Source of the DNA: Cellulophaga sp. BC115SP
GTDB taxonomy: Bacteria; Bacteroidota; Bacteroidia; Cytophagales; Spirosomataceae
DNA: 64,000 bases
Direction: 5' to 3'
Assembly (NCBI RefSeq): GCF_009905545.1
Contig: NZ_JAAALB010000027.1
Span: 1-64,000, forward strand
Below the pieces are notes generated by a model. It was not told the DNA's origin. It did no database searches and saw only the letters and a list, made by a program, of their open reading frames with translations. Made by a program: the position numbers and the translations under genes. Positions 11,774 to 19,593 of this stretch are shown here, piece by piece (positions within the stretch are counted from its first letter, which is position 1; each line of letters opens with the position of its first letter).

Positions 11774-14595
11774 TATAAAAAGAAATTTTCGGTAGTCTGA
11801 ATAGCATTTTCATTTAAGCCGTGTTCTATCAAATAAACTGGGGTGCTCAAATTAAGACCAGATTCGGTTATTAATTGAAAACCATATTTTTCTTGTATAA
11901 ATCCACAGCTTCTTAATTCTGTTACAACTTTTGTATGTGCAAACAACGAAAACGTAAATTTAGACATGATACTTTGCAGTATTTTAAAGTCTATTTTCGT
12001 CTTAATATCAAATCCTTTTTCTTCCTTTTTACTTTTTATCTCTCTATCAATCAACGACTCATAAACTCTCCAAACCTCACTCCCATCCAACAATTCATCT
12101 TCTGGAAGAACATTAAACCCTTTTAAAAACTTCAAATCGTCGGCTGAAAAAATATCTTCCTGTTCCCCAGTTTTACTTGATTCTATTTGAATAGGTAAAT
12201 GTATCGGAACGAATACTGTTTCATTCTGTTGATCAATTATTTTAAAGTTTCTATCAACATCGTCAAAATTTAATTTTCCTACGTTATCCAAAATTTCTGC
12301 CTCGAAATTATCAGCATAAGCTTTTCGGTTATACAGGTTTATTCTTTCAAAAACCTCTTTATAAAGTCGGTAAAATTCCTTTTTGTTTAAAATATCAGAT
12401 ATATCTTCTTTTGAGATTTTAACTTCAGTATTTTTTGAATTTAAAACCTTATACCGTTCGTCTTTACCATAAATAAAATTGGCATCATTTAATTTGAATA
12501 AATACACTTCACAGGTATCCTTACTTGCATTTCTATTAACACGCCCAGCCAACTGTTCATCGCTATCTAAAAGAGAAGCATTTTTAAAGCCCAAATCCAT
12601 ATCAATATCTACGCCTGCTTCTACCACTTGCGTAGTAATGAGTAAGATATTTTTATCTCGATTGTCTTTATTCTTAATCTTATTGATGATTTTTCTTCTT
12701 TCTGGCTCCAATATCGTTCCAGAAAGGACAAGGATATTTTCTTCATCAAACAAGGTTTGTTCAGAATCTAAAATGAGTTGTCTAAAATTCGAAGCTGATT
12801 TCTTAAAAATAAATTCTATAATCGTATGAACACTACCCTTATTATCTGCGTAAGCTTTTGATTTTTTCAATACAACATCTCGTAGTTTTTCAATTGTTAA
12901 ATTGCTCATTAGTTCTTCTTCAAACACAAATTGCACCCTTTGACTAAAGTTGGGATTTGAGAGATATTTCTGAGCATTAGGTAACAAATTCACGAACTCC
13001 TCCTTAAATGTTGGAATATCTAATTCATCAATTTTGGGCAAAGTTGCCGACATTAGAATAAATCGAATATTAAAATAGGCTGAATATTGGCTGATAAAAT
13101 ACAGCATTTTATCCCAAATATTGGGGTTGTATGTTTGTACTTCATCAATAATTACAATAGAATTTGCGAGTCGATGTAAAAGATAATTGGTCTCTTTATT
13201 ATTGGTTTTTAGAATATCAAAAAACTTCACATGAGACAGCACACTCACTGGAAACAATGCAAACTTGTTATCAATGTAATCCTTTTTCTCATCTCCATAC
13301 TCTCCATCTTCATTTTCTTCTCGTTTGCTATGAAACCCTGCCTTTGAGTGAATTTCAACCAATTCATTATCATTAAGAATAAGAGTTTCTTTCAACGATT
13401 TGTACGTTTGGGTAATCAATGTAGTAAAAGGAAAAACATAGAATACTTTATTCAATTCAGGATTCTGGTCTAACAATTCGGTTAGAGCAATCATTGAAAG
13501 GTTTGTTTTTCCTCCTCCAGTTGGTGCTTCGATATAAAAAAGTCTTTTATCAGCATTCTTCCGAATATTCCTAATCAACTCAACTGCCATTTGCTGACGA
13601 AGAAGATTCAAGTTCGATTTCGACATTTCTTGCAGTTCTTTGGCTGCATCATAATCTTTCCATGTTTCTAATTCGTCAAACGTTTTCTGATTATGAGGTT
13701 GGCTTTTACGAATATTTTTACAGACTTCTAGAATTCGGTCTCTATTTTTGAATACCCCAAAATCCCCAATAGCTCCTTCTTTACCATGCTCAGAACTATT
13801 CATATATTCGTGAGTTGCCAAATAATCAGAAGCAGTAAGTAAAGAAAAATTGAGTTTTAATAGTGCATAAAGGGGGAATGCATCCTCCTTTTTTTGTTTT
13901 TCATGAAACTGTTTTAAAAGGGTGTTGTAATCATCTTTTAAAATAAAATCAGAATAATCCTTATTAAAAGTAAAGCCATATTTTGCTAAATAAGGTTGCA
14001 TTGCCTCATAAAATTTGCCAAAATTTGAATCTTTAATTTTATCTCCAACACTACCTAAGTTACTGCTATGGTGCATTAAAATAGAATAACTAAAAAAAGT
14101 AGTGATCATGAATAAGTTTTCATAATCTTCTTCACTTTGTTCTTGAACTACCTTTTCTAAAAACTGACTATTAAAAATATATGCTCCTAACCAAGAATGT
14201 CCGTGTGGGGGAGTAAAAGGGGATGATGTGTTTTTTCTAAATTTATTATTAGTCATTCTCAAAGCCTGAAAGTTTTCATTGATTTTACCATAATCATGAA
14301 AAACTATCGTGCTGACAAATAACTTTTTAATGAAATTTTCAACTTTTTCCTTTCCTTCAAATTTTAGCTTATTGCATAAGTCTATAATCAAAGAATCAAT
14401 AATGTTTTCTAAGTCATGTTCTTCGATTAATTTGAGGAAATAGGTATTAACTAAATGGCAATGTTCATGCAAAAGCTCTACTGATTTTTTTTCAGCATCT
14501 TCTTTATTAGGTAAGTGAGCTAAATAGTCACTGTGGTTTTTGAGTTGTTGCTCAATTGGGAGCAACAACTCAAAGATTTGTTTACAGGTAAGCAT
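11773..14595 (-). CDS. cas3: CRISPR-associated HD nuclease-helicase Cas3
   Basis: Cas3 is recruited by Cascade to a matched target, unwinds it and degrades the nicked strand. From the chosen start the protein has 940 aa. An N-terminal HD nuclease is shown by the HD pair near residue 100 (VFHDYGK), HGHSW and ILMHHSS. A superfamily-2 helicase follows: Walker A APTGGGKT near 357, DEVQ near 484, MSATLP near 516, then VVEAGVDID and QLAGRVNR. The start at 14595 lies one base after the cas5 stop. An in-frame ATG at 14676 would add 27 residues inside cas5 and was rejected. Both catalytic modules look intact. Confidence 0.95.
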   Translation of the reverse strand: MLTCKQIFELLLPIEQQLKNHSDYLAHLPNKEDAEKKSVELLHEHCHLVNTYFLKLIEEHDLENIIDSLIIDLCNKLKFEGKEKVENFIKKLFVSTIVFHDYGKINENFQALRMTNNKFRKNTSSPFTPPHGHSWLGAYIFNSQFLEKVVQEQSEEDYENLFMITTFFSYSILMHHSSNLGSVGDKIKDSNFGKFYEAMQPYLAKYGFTFNKDYSDFILKDDYNTLLKQFHEKQKKEDAFPLYALLKLNFSLLTASDYLATHEYMNSSEHGKEGAIGDFGVFKNRDRILEVCKNIRKSQPHNQKTFDELETWKDYDAAKELQEMSKSNLNLLRQQMAVELIRNIRKNADKRLFYIEAPTGGGKTNLSMIALTELLDQNPELNKVFYVFPFTTLITQTYKSLKETLILNDNELVEIHSKAGFHSKREENEDGEYGDEKKDYIDNKFALFPVSVLSHVKFFDILKTNNKETNYLLHRLANSIVIIDEVQTYNPNIWDKMLYFISQYSAYFNIRFILMSATLPKIDELDIPTFKEEFVNLLPNAQKYLSNPNFSQRVQFVFEEELMSNLTIEKLRDVVLKKSKAYADNKGSVHTIIEFIFKKSASNFRQLILDSEQTLFDEENILVLSGTILEPERRKIINKIKNKDNRDKNILLITTQVVEAGVDIDMDLGFKNASLLDSDEQLAGRVNRNASKDTCEVYLFKLNDANFIYGKDERYKVLNSKNTEVKISKEDISDILNKKEFYRLYKEVFERINLYNRKAYADNFEAEILDNVGKLNFDDVDRNFKIIDQQNETVFVPIHLPIQIESSKTGEQEDIFSADDLKFLKGFNVLPEDELLDGSEVWRVYESLIDREIKSKKEEKGFDIKTKIDFKILQSIMSKFTFSLFAHTKVVTELRSCGFIQEKYGFQLITESGLNLSTPVYLIEHGLNENAIQTTENFFL

Positions 14596-14596
14596 C

Positions 14597-15397
14597 TTAG
14601 AACAACTGGATGATTTGAGGTTTATCGTTATCCCTATAAATTTCGTATAACTGATCAATAGTTGAATCTGCGGCAATAGTCCAATCTGTCAAGGCAAATT
14701 CTGCCATTTCATATTGAATCATTTTACCTTCTTCAAATCCAATAGGTAACCTTTCAAAATAAGTAAAAGTTGGTCTGTGTACAGTATCCTTATTTCTAAG
14801 TGTTATTTTGACGTTTATTTTTTGATTTTTTAAAATGCCATTTTTTATAAAAATTGAACGTATAAAAAAATCACTTCTTTCATCAAAAATCTTATACTCA
14901 TACTCCTGAATAAACCCATTTATTGAAATAATCCACGCCTGAAACTCATTTTTTCCTAAATATGGTACATACTCAGCTTGACCATTTTTCAAATACTCAT
15001 ATAATTTCGCATGAAGTTCATTCTCTAGATCCAATAATAAATAACAGCGATACGCAGGCTTAACCAACATGGTTTCTTCAACCAATAAATTACCATCATC
15101 ATTGGCATAACCAACGGTATTGGTATATTTTACAGACGTTTTTTGAAAATTACCTTTTTCATGAAAGCCTTCCAAAGGTTCTATGCCCACTGGAATATCT
15201 TTCAACTTGTGATAGTATTCGGGTAATTCTCCTTTTTTCTGATAACCTTCCAAACCAATTATCGCCCCTAAAATACCTAGTAGAGCTGGTTTATGAAGCA
15301 TATTATAGGATAGTAAAATTCCTACGTTATGGTCTGGTTTCTTAAAAAAAGCAAAGTCAGCCTGTAAATCAAAAGAAATTAATTTTTGATTTGCCAT
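14597..15397 (-). CDS. cas5b: Type I-B CRISPR-associated protein Cas5
   Basis: Cas5 caps the 5' handle of the crRNA in Cascade and contacts Cas8. The 266-aa protein starts with the typical Cas5 RAMP strand (SFDLQADFAFFKKPDHN), followed by the helix motif around residues 31-52 (YNMLHKPALLGILGAIIGLE), which is conserved in Cas5 of I-B systems. It lies 3 bases after the cas7 stop and one base before the cas3 start, as expected for stoichiometric translation of the surveillance complex. Confidence 0.93.
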   Translation of the reverse strand: MANQKLISFDLQADFAFFKKPDHNVGILLSYNMLHKPALLGILGAIIGLEGYQKKGELPEYYHKLKDIPVGIEPLEGFHEKGNFQKTSVKYTNTVGYANDDGNLLVEETMLVKPAYRCYLLLDLENELHAKLYEYLKNGQAEYVPYLGKNEFQAWIISINGFIQEYEYKIFDERSDFFIRSIFIKNGILKNQKINVKITLRNKDTVHRPTFTYFERLPIGFEEGKMIQYEMAEFALTDWTIAADSTIDQLYEIYRDNDKPQIIQLF

Positions 15398-15400
15398 AGC

Positions 15401-16345
15401 TTAATTAAGTTCAAATACTGTAGCATCAGCAGGTGCATTGATTACCGTTGTAACAGCACTATCGTAGTATAACTCTATTTTCTCAATCTGACTTTTTACG
15501 CTTTCTTTTGCCAAAACAGCAGAAACCTTTGTCAAATCAATGGTTCTGTTATCATCATTATTTACCGATACTAATTCAACAAAAGAAGGCAATACCAATT
15601 TGGAATCTTCTTTTAGTTGTACCCAAAGCAACAACTCGTTTTCTGTGCCAGCTTTAGCAGAAGAATCATAAAAAGACACACCCGAACGCATCGCCTCTTT
15701 TAATATTGCTATATCATTTTGCTGTAAACCATCATTTTCCACCTTACTTGCCAAATCCTCTAAATTTCGGGGATTGATAGAAAAATGATGAACATAATGT
15801 CCTTCTCTCAATTTGAACTGAGTACCCAATGTCGTTTGCATCGAGTCGGTACTTTTATCATTAGAGTTACGGAAGGGCGAAGAAATCTGCTCAGAGTAAA
15901 TAATTCCTTCAGGGAAACGATTTACACCGTGGGTAATTTGTACTGGACCATGTAAGGAAATATTCGCATCTTTACTGGCAAATGTTCCGCCAAACAGACG
16001 AATATCAATACATGCCAATAAGTTTTTCAAGATCGTTTTACGGACTTTCAAAGCACCATCTTTACCAGCTTCTTTTTTGGGAAATTCTCCAAAATATTTG
16101 GTGTAAGTCTGGTCAAGGTCACGAGGTTGCATTTCTTCGTTCAAACTTTTAAAGTAAAAAACATCTTCATTACCAAAGTTCTTAGAGACATAATTACGGA
16201 TACTATACTTAAACGTTTTGTCCGTTGCATACACTGTTCCGTCAGGTAAAGTACGTGGCTGATGAGAAAAGTCTGCGTTATAATTTGAATTAATTGATTT
16301 AATAATGGCACAGCCAAATACACGGTTTTTGAATGAGTTGCTCAT
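15401..16345 (-). CDS. cas7b: Type I-B CRISPR-associated protein Cas7 (Csh2/DevR-like backbone subunit)
   Basis: Cas7 forms the helical backbone that coats the crRNA spacer. The 314-aa protein starts with a RAMP-type strand (KNRVFGCAIIKSINSNYNADF). The central part has FGGTFASKDANISLHGPVQ, like the Cas7 segment with the basic RNA-binding loop, and HGVNRFPEGIIYSEQ. The order cas8b-cas7-cas5-cas3 is the usual I-B order. Subtype assignment rests on this gene order and on the repeat. Confidence 0.92.
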   Translation of the reverse strand: MSNSFKNRVFGCAIIKSINSNYNADFSHQPRTLPDGTVYATDKTFKYSIRNYVSKNFGNEDVFYFKSLNEEMQPRDLDQTYTKYFGEFPKKEAGKDGALKVRKTILKNLLACIDIRLFGGTFASKDANISLHGPVQITHGVNRFPEGIIYSEQISSPFRNSNDKSTDSMQTTLGTQFKLREGHYVHHFSINPRNLEDLASKVENDGLQQNDIAILKEAMRSGVSFYDSSAKAGTENELLLWVQLKEDSKLVLPSFVELVSVNNDDNRTIDLTKVSAVLAKESVKSQIEKIELYYDSAVTTVINAPADATVFELN

Positions 16346-16373
16346 TGTTGAATATTGTTAAAAGGTAGAAATA

Positions 16374-18245
16374 TTATTCTTCTGCTTGTGTATCGTCATC
16401 TGATACTGCATCTTTTTCTTTATCACTAAAAAGGGCATTTTTTGAGAAAACACCTGCCAATAAAGTAGGCATATAATCCCTAATATTGGCGGAGGTTTCA
16501 TAGTCCATCACTTCCGCAAAAGGGTTTCTAAAATTGCTTGAAAATGGTTCATGCTTGTAAGTATCAAACAATCTTGCTATTGCCTTATTAAGTTCTTTGG
16601 CATGAACTTGTTGTACAAAAGGTTCAAGGCGTTTGTAGCTTGTATCTGATGTTTTACTTTTAGTAAACAGATAATAAATCACTTGTCCAACTGCAAAAGC
16701 ATATTGGTCATCTGATTCAATAGATGTTTCGCCTTTCGTTAGTTTTTCTATAAACTCTCGATGGGCTTGTAATTTGCTTGCCATACTTTCAGCGTTTGTT
16801 TTATTATTTATGTCAAATTTTTCGTAGAGACTAAACCAAATATTAAGCTTTCTTAGTATTGAAAATCGCTCGGAATGATTGCCGTTTTTAAGCTCATCCA
16901 ATCGTATATCATCCAAAATACTGGTCCGCATGATATCATGAAACATCAAAGATGTAACTGCCTGTCTTTTGGATTTATAGATAAAATCATAAAACGCTTT
17001 TCTATATTTGTTGACCAAAAGGAAAGTATTATCCGACTTACAATATTTTGCATCAATATCATCAAAATAACGGTATTGAAAATCTCCAGTTTTAGTCTTC
17101 ATCACCAAGGAGTTATTAAATGCAGGTTGCATTACAGCAATGTGTAAATCGAAAACATTATCTAACGTTCTGTTATTTTTTACACCAAATAAATCTTTTA
17201 TTTCCCATTTATTACCTTCTCCGTCTATTAATTCATATTCAAATTTTGAGACAAAATCAAAGTCTTTAATTTCTCCGAAACTGTAAAAAAGTAGGTAATA
17301 ATTGCCGAAGTCATCTTTATGTTTATCATAAAGTTTTTCGATAATTCGCTGGTAGCTAATTTTATCACCACTTTCAGCCGCTTTCTTGAACAGAGCGATA
17401 GCATCCGTTTTTAATTCCTCTTTATGAATAAAAATAGGCAAGGGCTTAGGTAGAATATTTCTTCCAATTATATCCTGAAATTCATACAATGACTTAGCAT
17501 CATTGGCAGAAATTCTACCTGCAATATCAAAAGAAGCTGATTGATGCGTCAAAAAAGCTTTTTTGGTAGGAAATCCATTGAAAAAATCACTTGTACCAAA
17601 AACTGATTGTCCAATCTCTACATTATAATCACTCGTATTAAAAAGCTTATCCGCCAAATACTTTTTATTCGTAGCTTGATATTTTTCGATAGGCTCTTTC
17701 AAATAGAAAATCACATAATCTGAATCTTTTAATTCTGACCAGTATCCAGAATTTTCTACCCAAAATTGAAAACGCTCTTCGGTATTCAAGGCGTTCTTGA
17801 AAATCTCAAGGTACTGTTTCTCTTCCTCTGAGTCCAGCAACTCTGAAGCTTTCCCAAAATAGGCATTGATACGCTCATATACTTGCGACTTCTTTCCTGA
17901 AGCATTGCTTGCATACTTCTCTCCACCAACCAAATTTTCACGTTTGAGTGCAAGACAATAAGGCGAACAAGAGTGAATAGCCTTGATAGGTAAATCAAAA
18001 CACTTATTGGTGTTTACGCACCAAGAAAGCTGCGTTAGCGTTGAAGTACGCTTTATCAAGGCATTTTCATCGGGCGTTAACTCTTTTTTACGAGTAAAGA
18101 CAACTTCCATATTATCATCAATCCAGAAACGCTCACCATCGTTCTGAACTTCCAAGAAAATATGGAGTCCTTCTTTATTCTTCATACCTAAAGCCTTAAA
18201 TTCTGGGTCTAAGGAATCGGTAAAATTGATTAATTCTCTAAGCAT
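16374..18245 (-). CDS. cas8b: Type I-B large subunit Cas8b (Csh1/TM1802-like)
   Basis: Cas8b is the large Cascade subunit that recognises the PAM and positions Cas3. The 623-aa protein is too divergent for catalytic motifs, but it matches the TM1802/Csh1 style: an N-terminal segment with paired cysteines around residues 75-97 (WCVNTNKC and HSCSPYC, perhaps a zinc site), a long helical C-terminal half and an acidic tail. Identification depends partly on position, upstream of cas7-cas5-cas3 in a I-B operon. Its start overlaps the end of a small upstream Cys-rich frame by 16 bases. Confidence 0.88.
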   Translation of the reverse strand: MLRELINFTDSLDPEFKALGMKNKEGLHIFLEVQNDGERFWIDDNMEVVFTRKKELTPDENALIKRTSTLTQLSWCVNTNKCFDLPIKAIHSCSPYCLALKRENLVGGEKYASNASGKKSQVYERINAYFGKASELLDSEEEKQYLEIFKNALNTEERFQFWVENSGYWSELKDSDYVIFYLKEPIEKYQATNKKYLADKLFNTSDYNVEIGQSVFGTSDFFNGFPTKKAFLTHQSASFDIAGRISANDAKSLYEFQDIIGRNILPKPLPIFIHKEELKTDAIALFKKAAESGDKISYQRIIEKLYDKHKDDFGNYYLLFYSFGEIKDFDFVSKFEYELIDGEGNKWEIKDLFGVKNNRTLDNVFDLHIAVMQPAFNNSLVMKTKTGDFQYRYFDDIDAKYCKSDNTFLLVNKYRKAFYDFIYKSKRQAVTSLMFHDIMRTSILDDIRLDELKNGNHSERFSILRKLNIWFSLYEKFDINNKTNAESMASKLQAHREFIEKLTKGETSIESDDQYAFAVGQVIYYLFTKSKTSDTSYKRLEPFVQQVHAKELNKAIARLFDTYKHEPFSSNFRNPFAEVMDYETSANIRDYMPTLLAGVFSKNALFSDKEKDAVSDDDTQAEE

Positions 18246-18364
18246 AGTGTATTTAGATGTGTATTATATCCATTACAAATTTCACATTCATTATCCAATT
18301 GACATACATACGCACAACATTGCGAACACTTTGGACGATTTACTAAAATATCATTACGTTTCAT
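18230..18364 (-). CDS. Small Cys-rich (zinc-ribbon-like) ORF heading the cas operon
   Basis: This 44-codon frame lies directly downstream of the cas promoter and overlaps the cas8b start by 16 bases, which suggests translational coupling. The product contains CSQCCAYVC and, seven residues after its last Cys, CEIC: six cysteines including two CxxC pairs within 20 residues, a spacing suited to a zinc ribbon. I do not recognise the family. A longer in-frame version starting at 18412 would begin upstream of the predicted transcription start and is unlikely. It could be a real accessory protein, a leader peptide controlling cas8b, or a chance frame; the codon overlap and the Cys pattern favour a real gene. 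Confidence 0.5.
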   Translation of the reverse strand: MKRNDILVNRPKCSQCCAYVCQLDNECEICNGYNTHLNTLCLEN

Positions 18365-18390
18365 TATGCTATATGAATTTAAGTTCATTG

Positions 18391-18422
18391 CAAAGCTAAT
18401 GAAAAAAATCAATAAATATCAA
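18391..18422 (-). promoter_or_regulatory. Promoter of the cas8b-cas2 operon
   Basis: On the minus strand a -33 TTG (18422-18420) is followed after 21 bases by TAGCTTTG (18398-18391), an exact match to the Bacteroidota -7 element TAnnTTTG. The predicted transcription start near 18384 is about 20 bases upstream of the small Cys-rich ORF. Confidence 0.6.
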
Positions 18423-18461
18423 GTAATACAATAAATAGATTTTTTATTTTACAGATACTAT

Positions 18462-18605
18462 ATGAATACTATTTTGGCTAAAAATTACTATCTTTATAAC
18501 TCGGAATATAAAGTTTCATTAATAGGATTTGAAATAGTAAGACAATCAATAATAATAATCGTACCATTCTATGAAACTTTATTTATTCTTAATGTTTGTA
18601 TGTAA
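18462..18605 (+). CDS. Possible 47-aa hydrophobic peptide spanning the degenerate CRISPR repeat
   Basis: An ATG at 18462 opens a 47-codon frame ending with TAA at 18605. The C-terminal half (SIIIIVPFYETLFILNVCM) is hydrophobic enough for one membrane segment, as in small peptide toxins. The degenerate CRISPR repeat at 18556-18577 lies inside the frame. Only a weak -7 box (TAGATTTT at 18436-18443) is seen upstream. In such AT-rich DNA a frame of this length can occur by chance, so this is a candidate only. Confidence 0.22.
   Translation: MNTILAKNYYLYNSEYKVSLIGFEIVRQSIIIIVPFYETLFILNVCM
18508..18582. repeat. 12-bp inverted repeat in the cas/DUF3800 divergent intergenic region
   Basis: ATAAAGTTTCAT (18508-18519) and ATGAAACTTTAT (18571-18582) are perfect reverse complements 51 bases apart. 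The right arm contains the handle end of the degenerate CRISPR repeat. On the minus strand the left arm gives AATGAAAC, one base different from the crRNA handle ATTGAAAC. It could be two facing degenerate repeats or an operator between the divergent promoters. Confidence 0.6.
18556..18577 (+). repeat. Degenerate CRISPR repeat outside the array (CreA-like candidate)
   Basis: Read on the plus strand, TAATCGTACCAT (18556-18567) is identical to positions 5-16 of the crRNA-sense array repeat, and TGAAAC (18572-18577) is identical to positions 25-30. The 8 bases between the blocks in the repeat are replaced by 4. The match is therefore 18 of 30 positions in two collinear blocks, in the intergenic region between the cas8b operon and DUF3800/cas6. 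The 3' block would give the handle TATGAAAC. No second clear repeat copy is seen 30-45 bases downstream. Confidence 0.8.
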
Positions 18606-18685
18606 ATATCAAGTTAACAAAACAAAGTCAATAAATTCCCAGAAAAAGACTATTCTTATTAAACGGTATCTATACTTATATTTTC

Positions 18686-19453
18686 ATGCAAAACAGCTAT
18701 TACTTTATTGATGAATGTGGAGACCCAGAGTTCTACGGAAAGGGAAAACGTCTACTTGTTGGTACCTCTGGTTATCAACCCTTATTAATCATTGGATTAA
18801 TTGAAACACCTAACCGCAAATCTATACATAAAGCAGTTAAAGAATTTAGCGACTCGATTCGTCAAGATGTTCTTTTTAAAAGTATTCCTTCCGTAAAAGA
18901 CCCACATTGGTTTTTACATGCCAAAAATGACCACCCTGAAGTTCGATCTCAGTTTTTTCAATTTCTTCGTCAATATCACGATATTACTTTCCATGCTGTC
19001 ATTGCCAGAAAAGATTTAAATATTTTCAACAGAAAACATAACAACAATGCTTCTGAGTTTTATTTTGATGTCATCCGTAAACTTCTTGAAAATCATTGGT
19101 CTGTGGACTTAAAATATCATATTTACTTAGCTCACAAGTCTAAATCTACTACTGAAAAACTGATTAATTCAATCGAAAGAGCCATTGATAGCAGTAATAA
19201 GAAAAAGGGAATTATTGAACAAATAGACTATCAATGTACGATTGAGAAAAGTAGTTTTTTACCAGAATTGAGTGTTGTAGACTACTTTCTATGGGCATTA
19301 CAAAGGTATATCTATAAGGGTGAAAGCAGATTTTGGGAGACGATAGAACCCTCTGTAGGTAGTGTTATTGATTTGTATGATGAAAATAAGCTATATGATA
19401 AACAAAATGTATTTCGACTTGAAAAAGCTCCTGCTTTTGAACTTATTTTGTAG
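18686..19453 (+). CDS. DUF3800 domain protein within the CRISPR locus
   Basis: The 255-aa protein carries the DUF3800 N-terminal signature YYFIDECGD (D9, E10, D13), where the family usually has FIDESGD, and further acidic or polar motifs (FLHAKN, LSVVDYFLWALQRYI). DUF3800 proteins are thought to have an RNase-H-like fold and occur often near defence genes; no function is settled. It is divergent from the cas8b operon and convergent with cas6, so it lies inside the CRISPR locus on the opposite strand. A -7-like TATATTTT lies just before the ATG. It may be an accessory nuclease, a gene controlled by the adjacent CRISPR-like element, or an inserted passenger. Confidence 0.8.
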   Translation: MQNSYYFIDECGDPEFYGKGKRLLVGTSGYQPLLIIGLIETPNRKSIHKAVKEFSDSIRQDVLFKSIPSVKDPHWFLHAKNDHPEVRSQFFQFLRQYHDITFHAVIARKDLNIFNRKHNNNASEFYFDVIRKLLENHWSVDLKYHIYLAHKSKSTTEKLINSIERAIDSSNKKKGIIEQIDYQCTIEKSSFLPELSVVDYFLWALQRYIYKGESRFWETIEPSVGSVIDLYDENKLYDKQNVFRLEKAPAFELIL

Positions 19454-19455
19454 AA

Positions 19456-19538
19456 AACTGATAAATCCCTTTATCCTCGTGCCAATACTGGCAACCCGCA
19501 AATAGTGATGCGTTCTGAGATAAAAACATTTATCAGTT
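19456..19538. other. Possible structured RNA between DUF3800 and cas6
   Basis: AACTGATAAAT (19456-19466) pairs perfectly with ATTTATCAGTT (19528-19538). Inside lie two short hairpins, TGCCA/TGGCA and CGCA/TGCG, giving a three-way-junction layout of about 83 bases. It sits in the 3' flank of both convergent genes. No U-tract follows, so it is not an ordinary terminator. Short stems may arise by chance. Confidence 0.3.
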
Positions 19539-19593
19539 CTTGTCACAAAGATAGTACTTTATTCTGGTTCTACAATTCCGAAAAAAATATTAA

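Noticed and set aside
14596-14676. Longer N-terminus of Cas3
   Set aside because: It lies within cas5 and has no family support; the ATG right after the cas5 stop fits operon spacing.
18365-18412. 16-residue longer version of the Cys-rich small ORF
   Set aside because: Its ATG would lie upstream of the predicted transcription start.
18578-18660. A second degenerate CRISPR repeat downstream of 18577, and seed matches of the spacer-like segment to the cas or DUF3800 promoters
   Set aside because: Only 7-8 base AT-rich similarities were found by eye, which is not distinguishable from chance.
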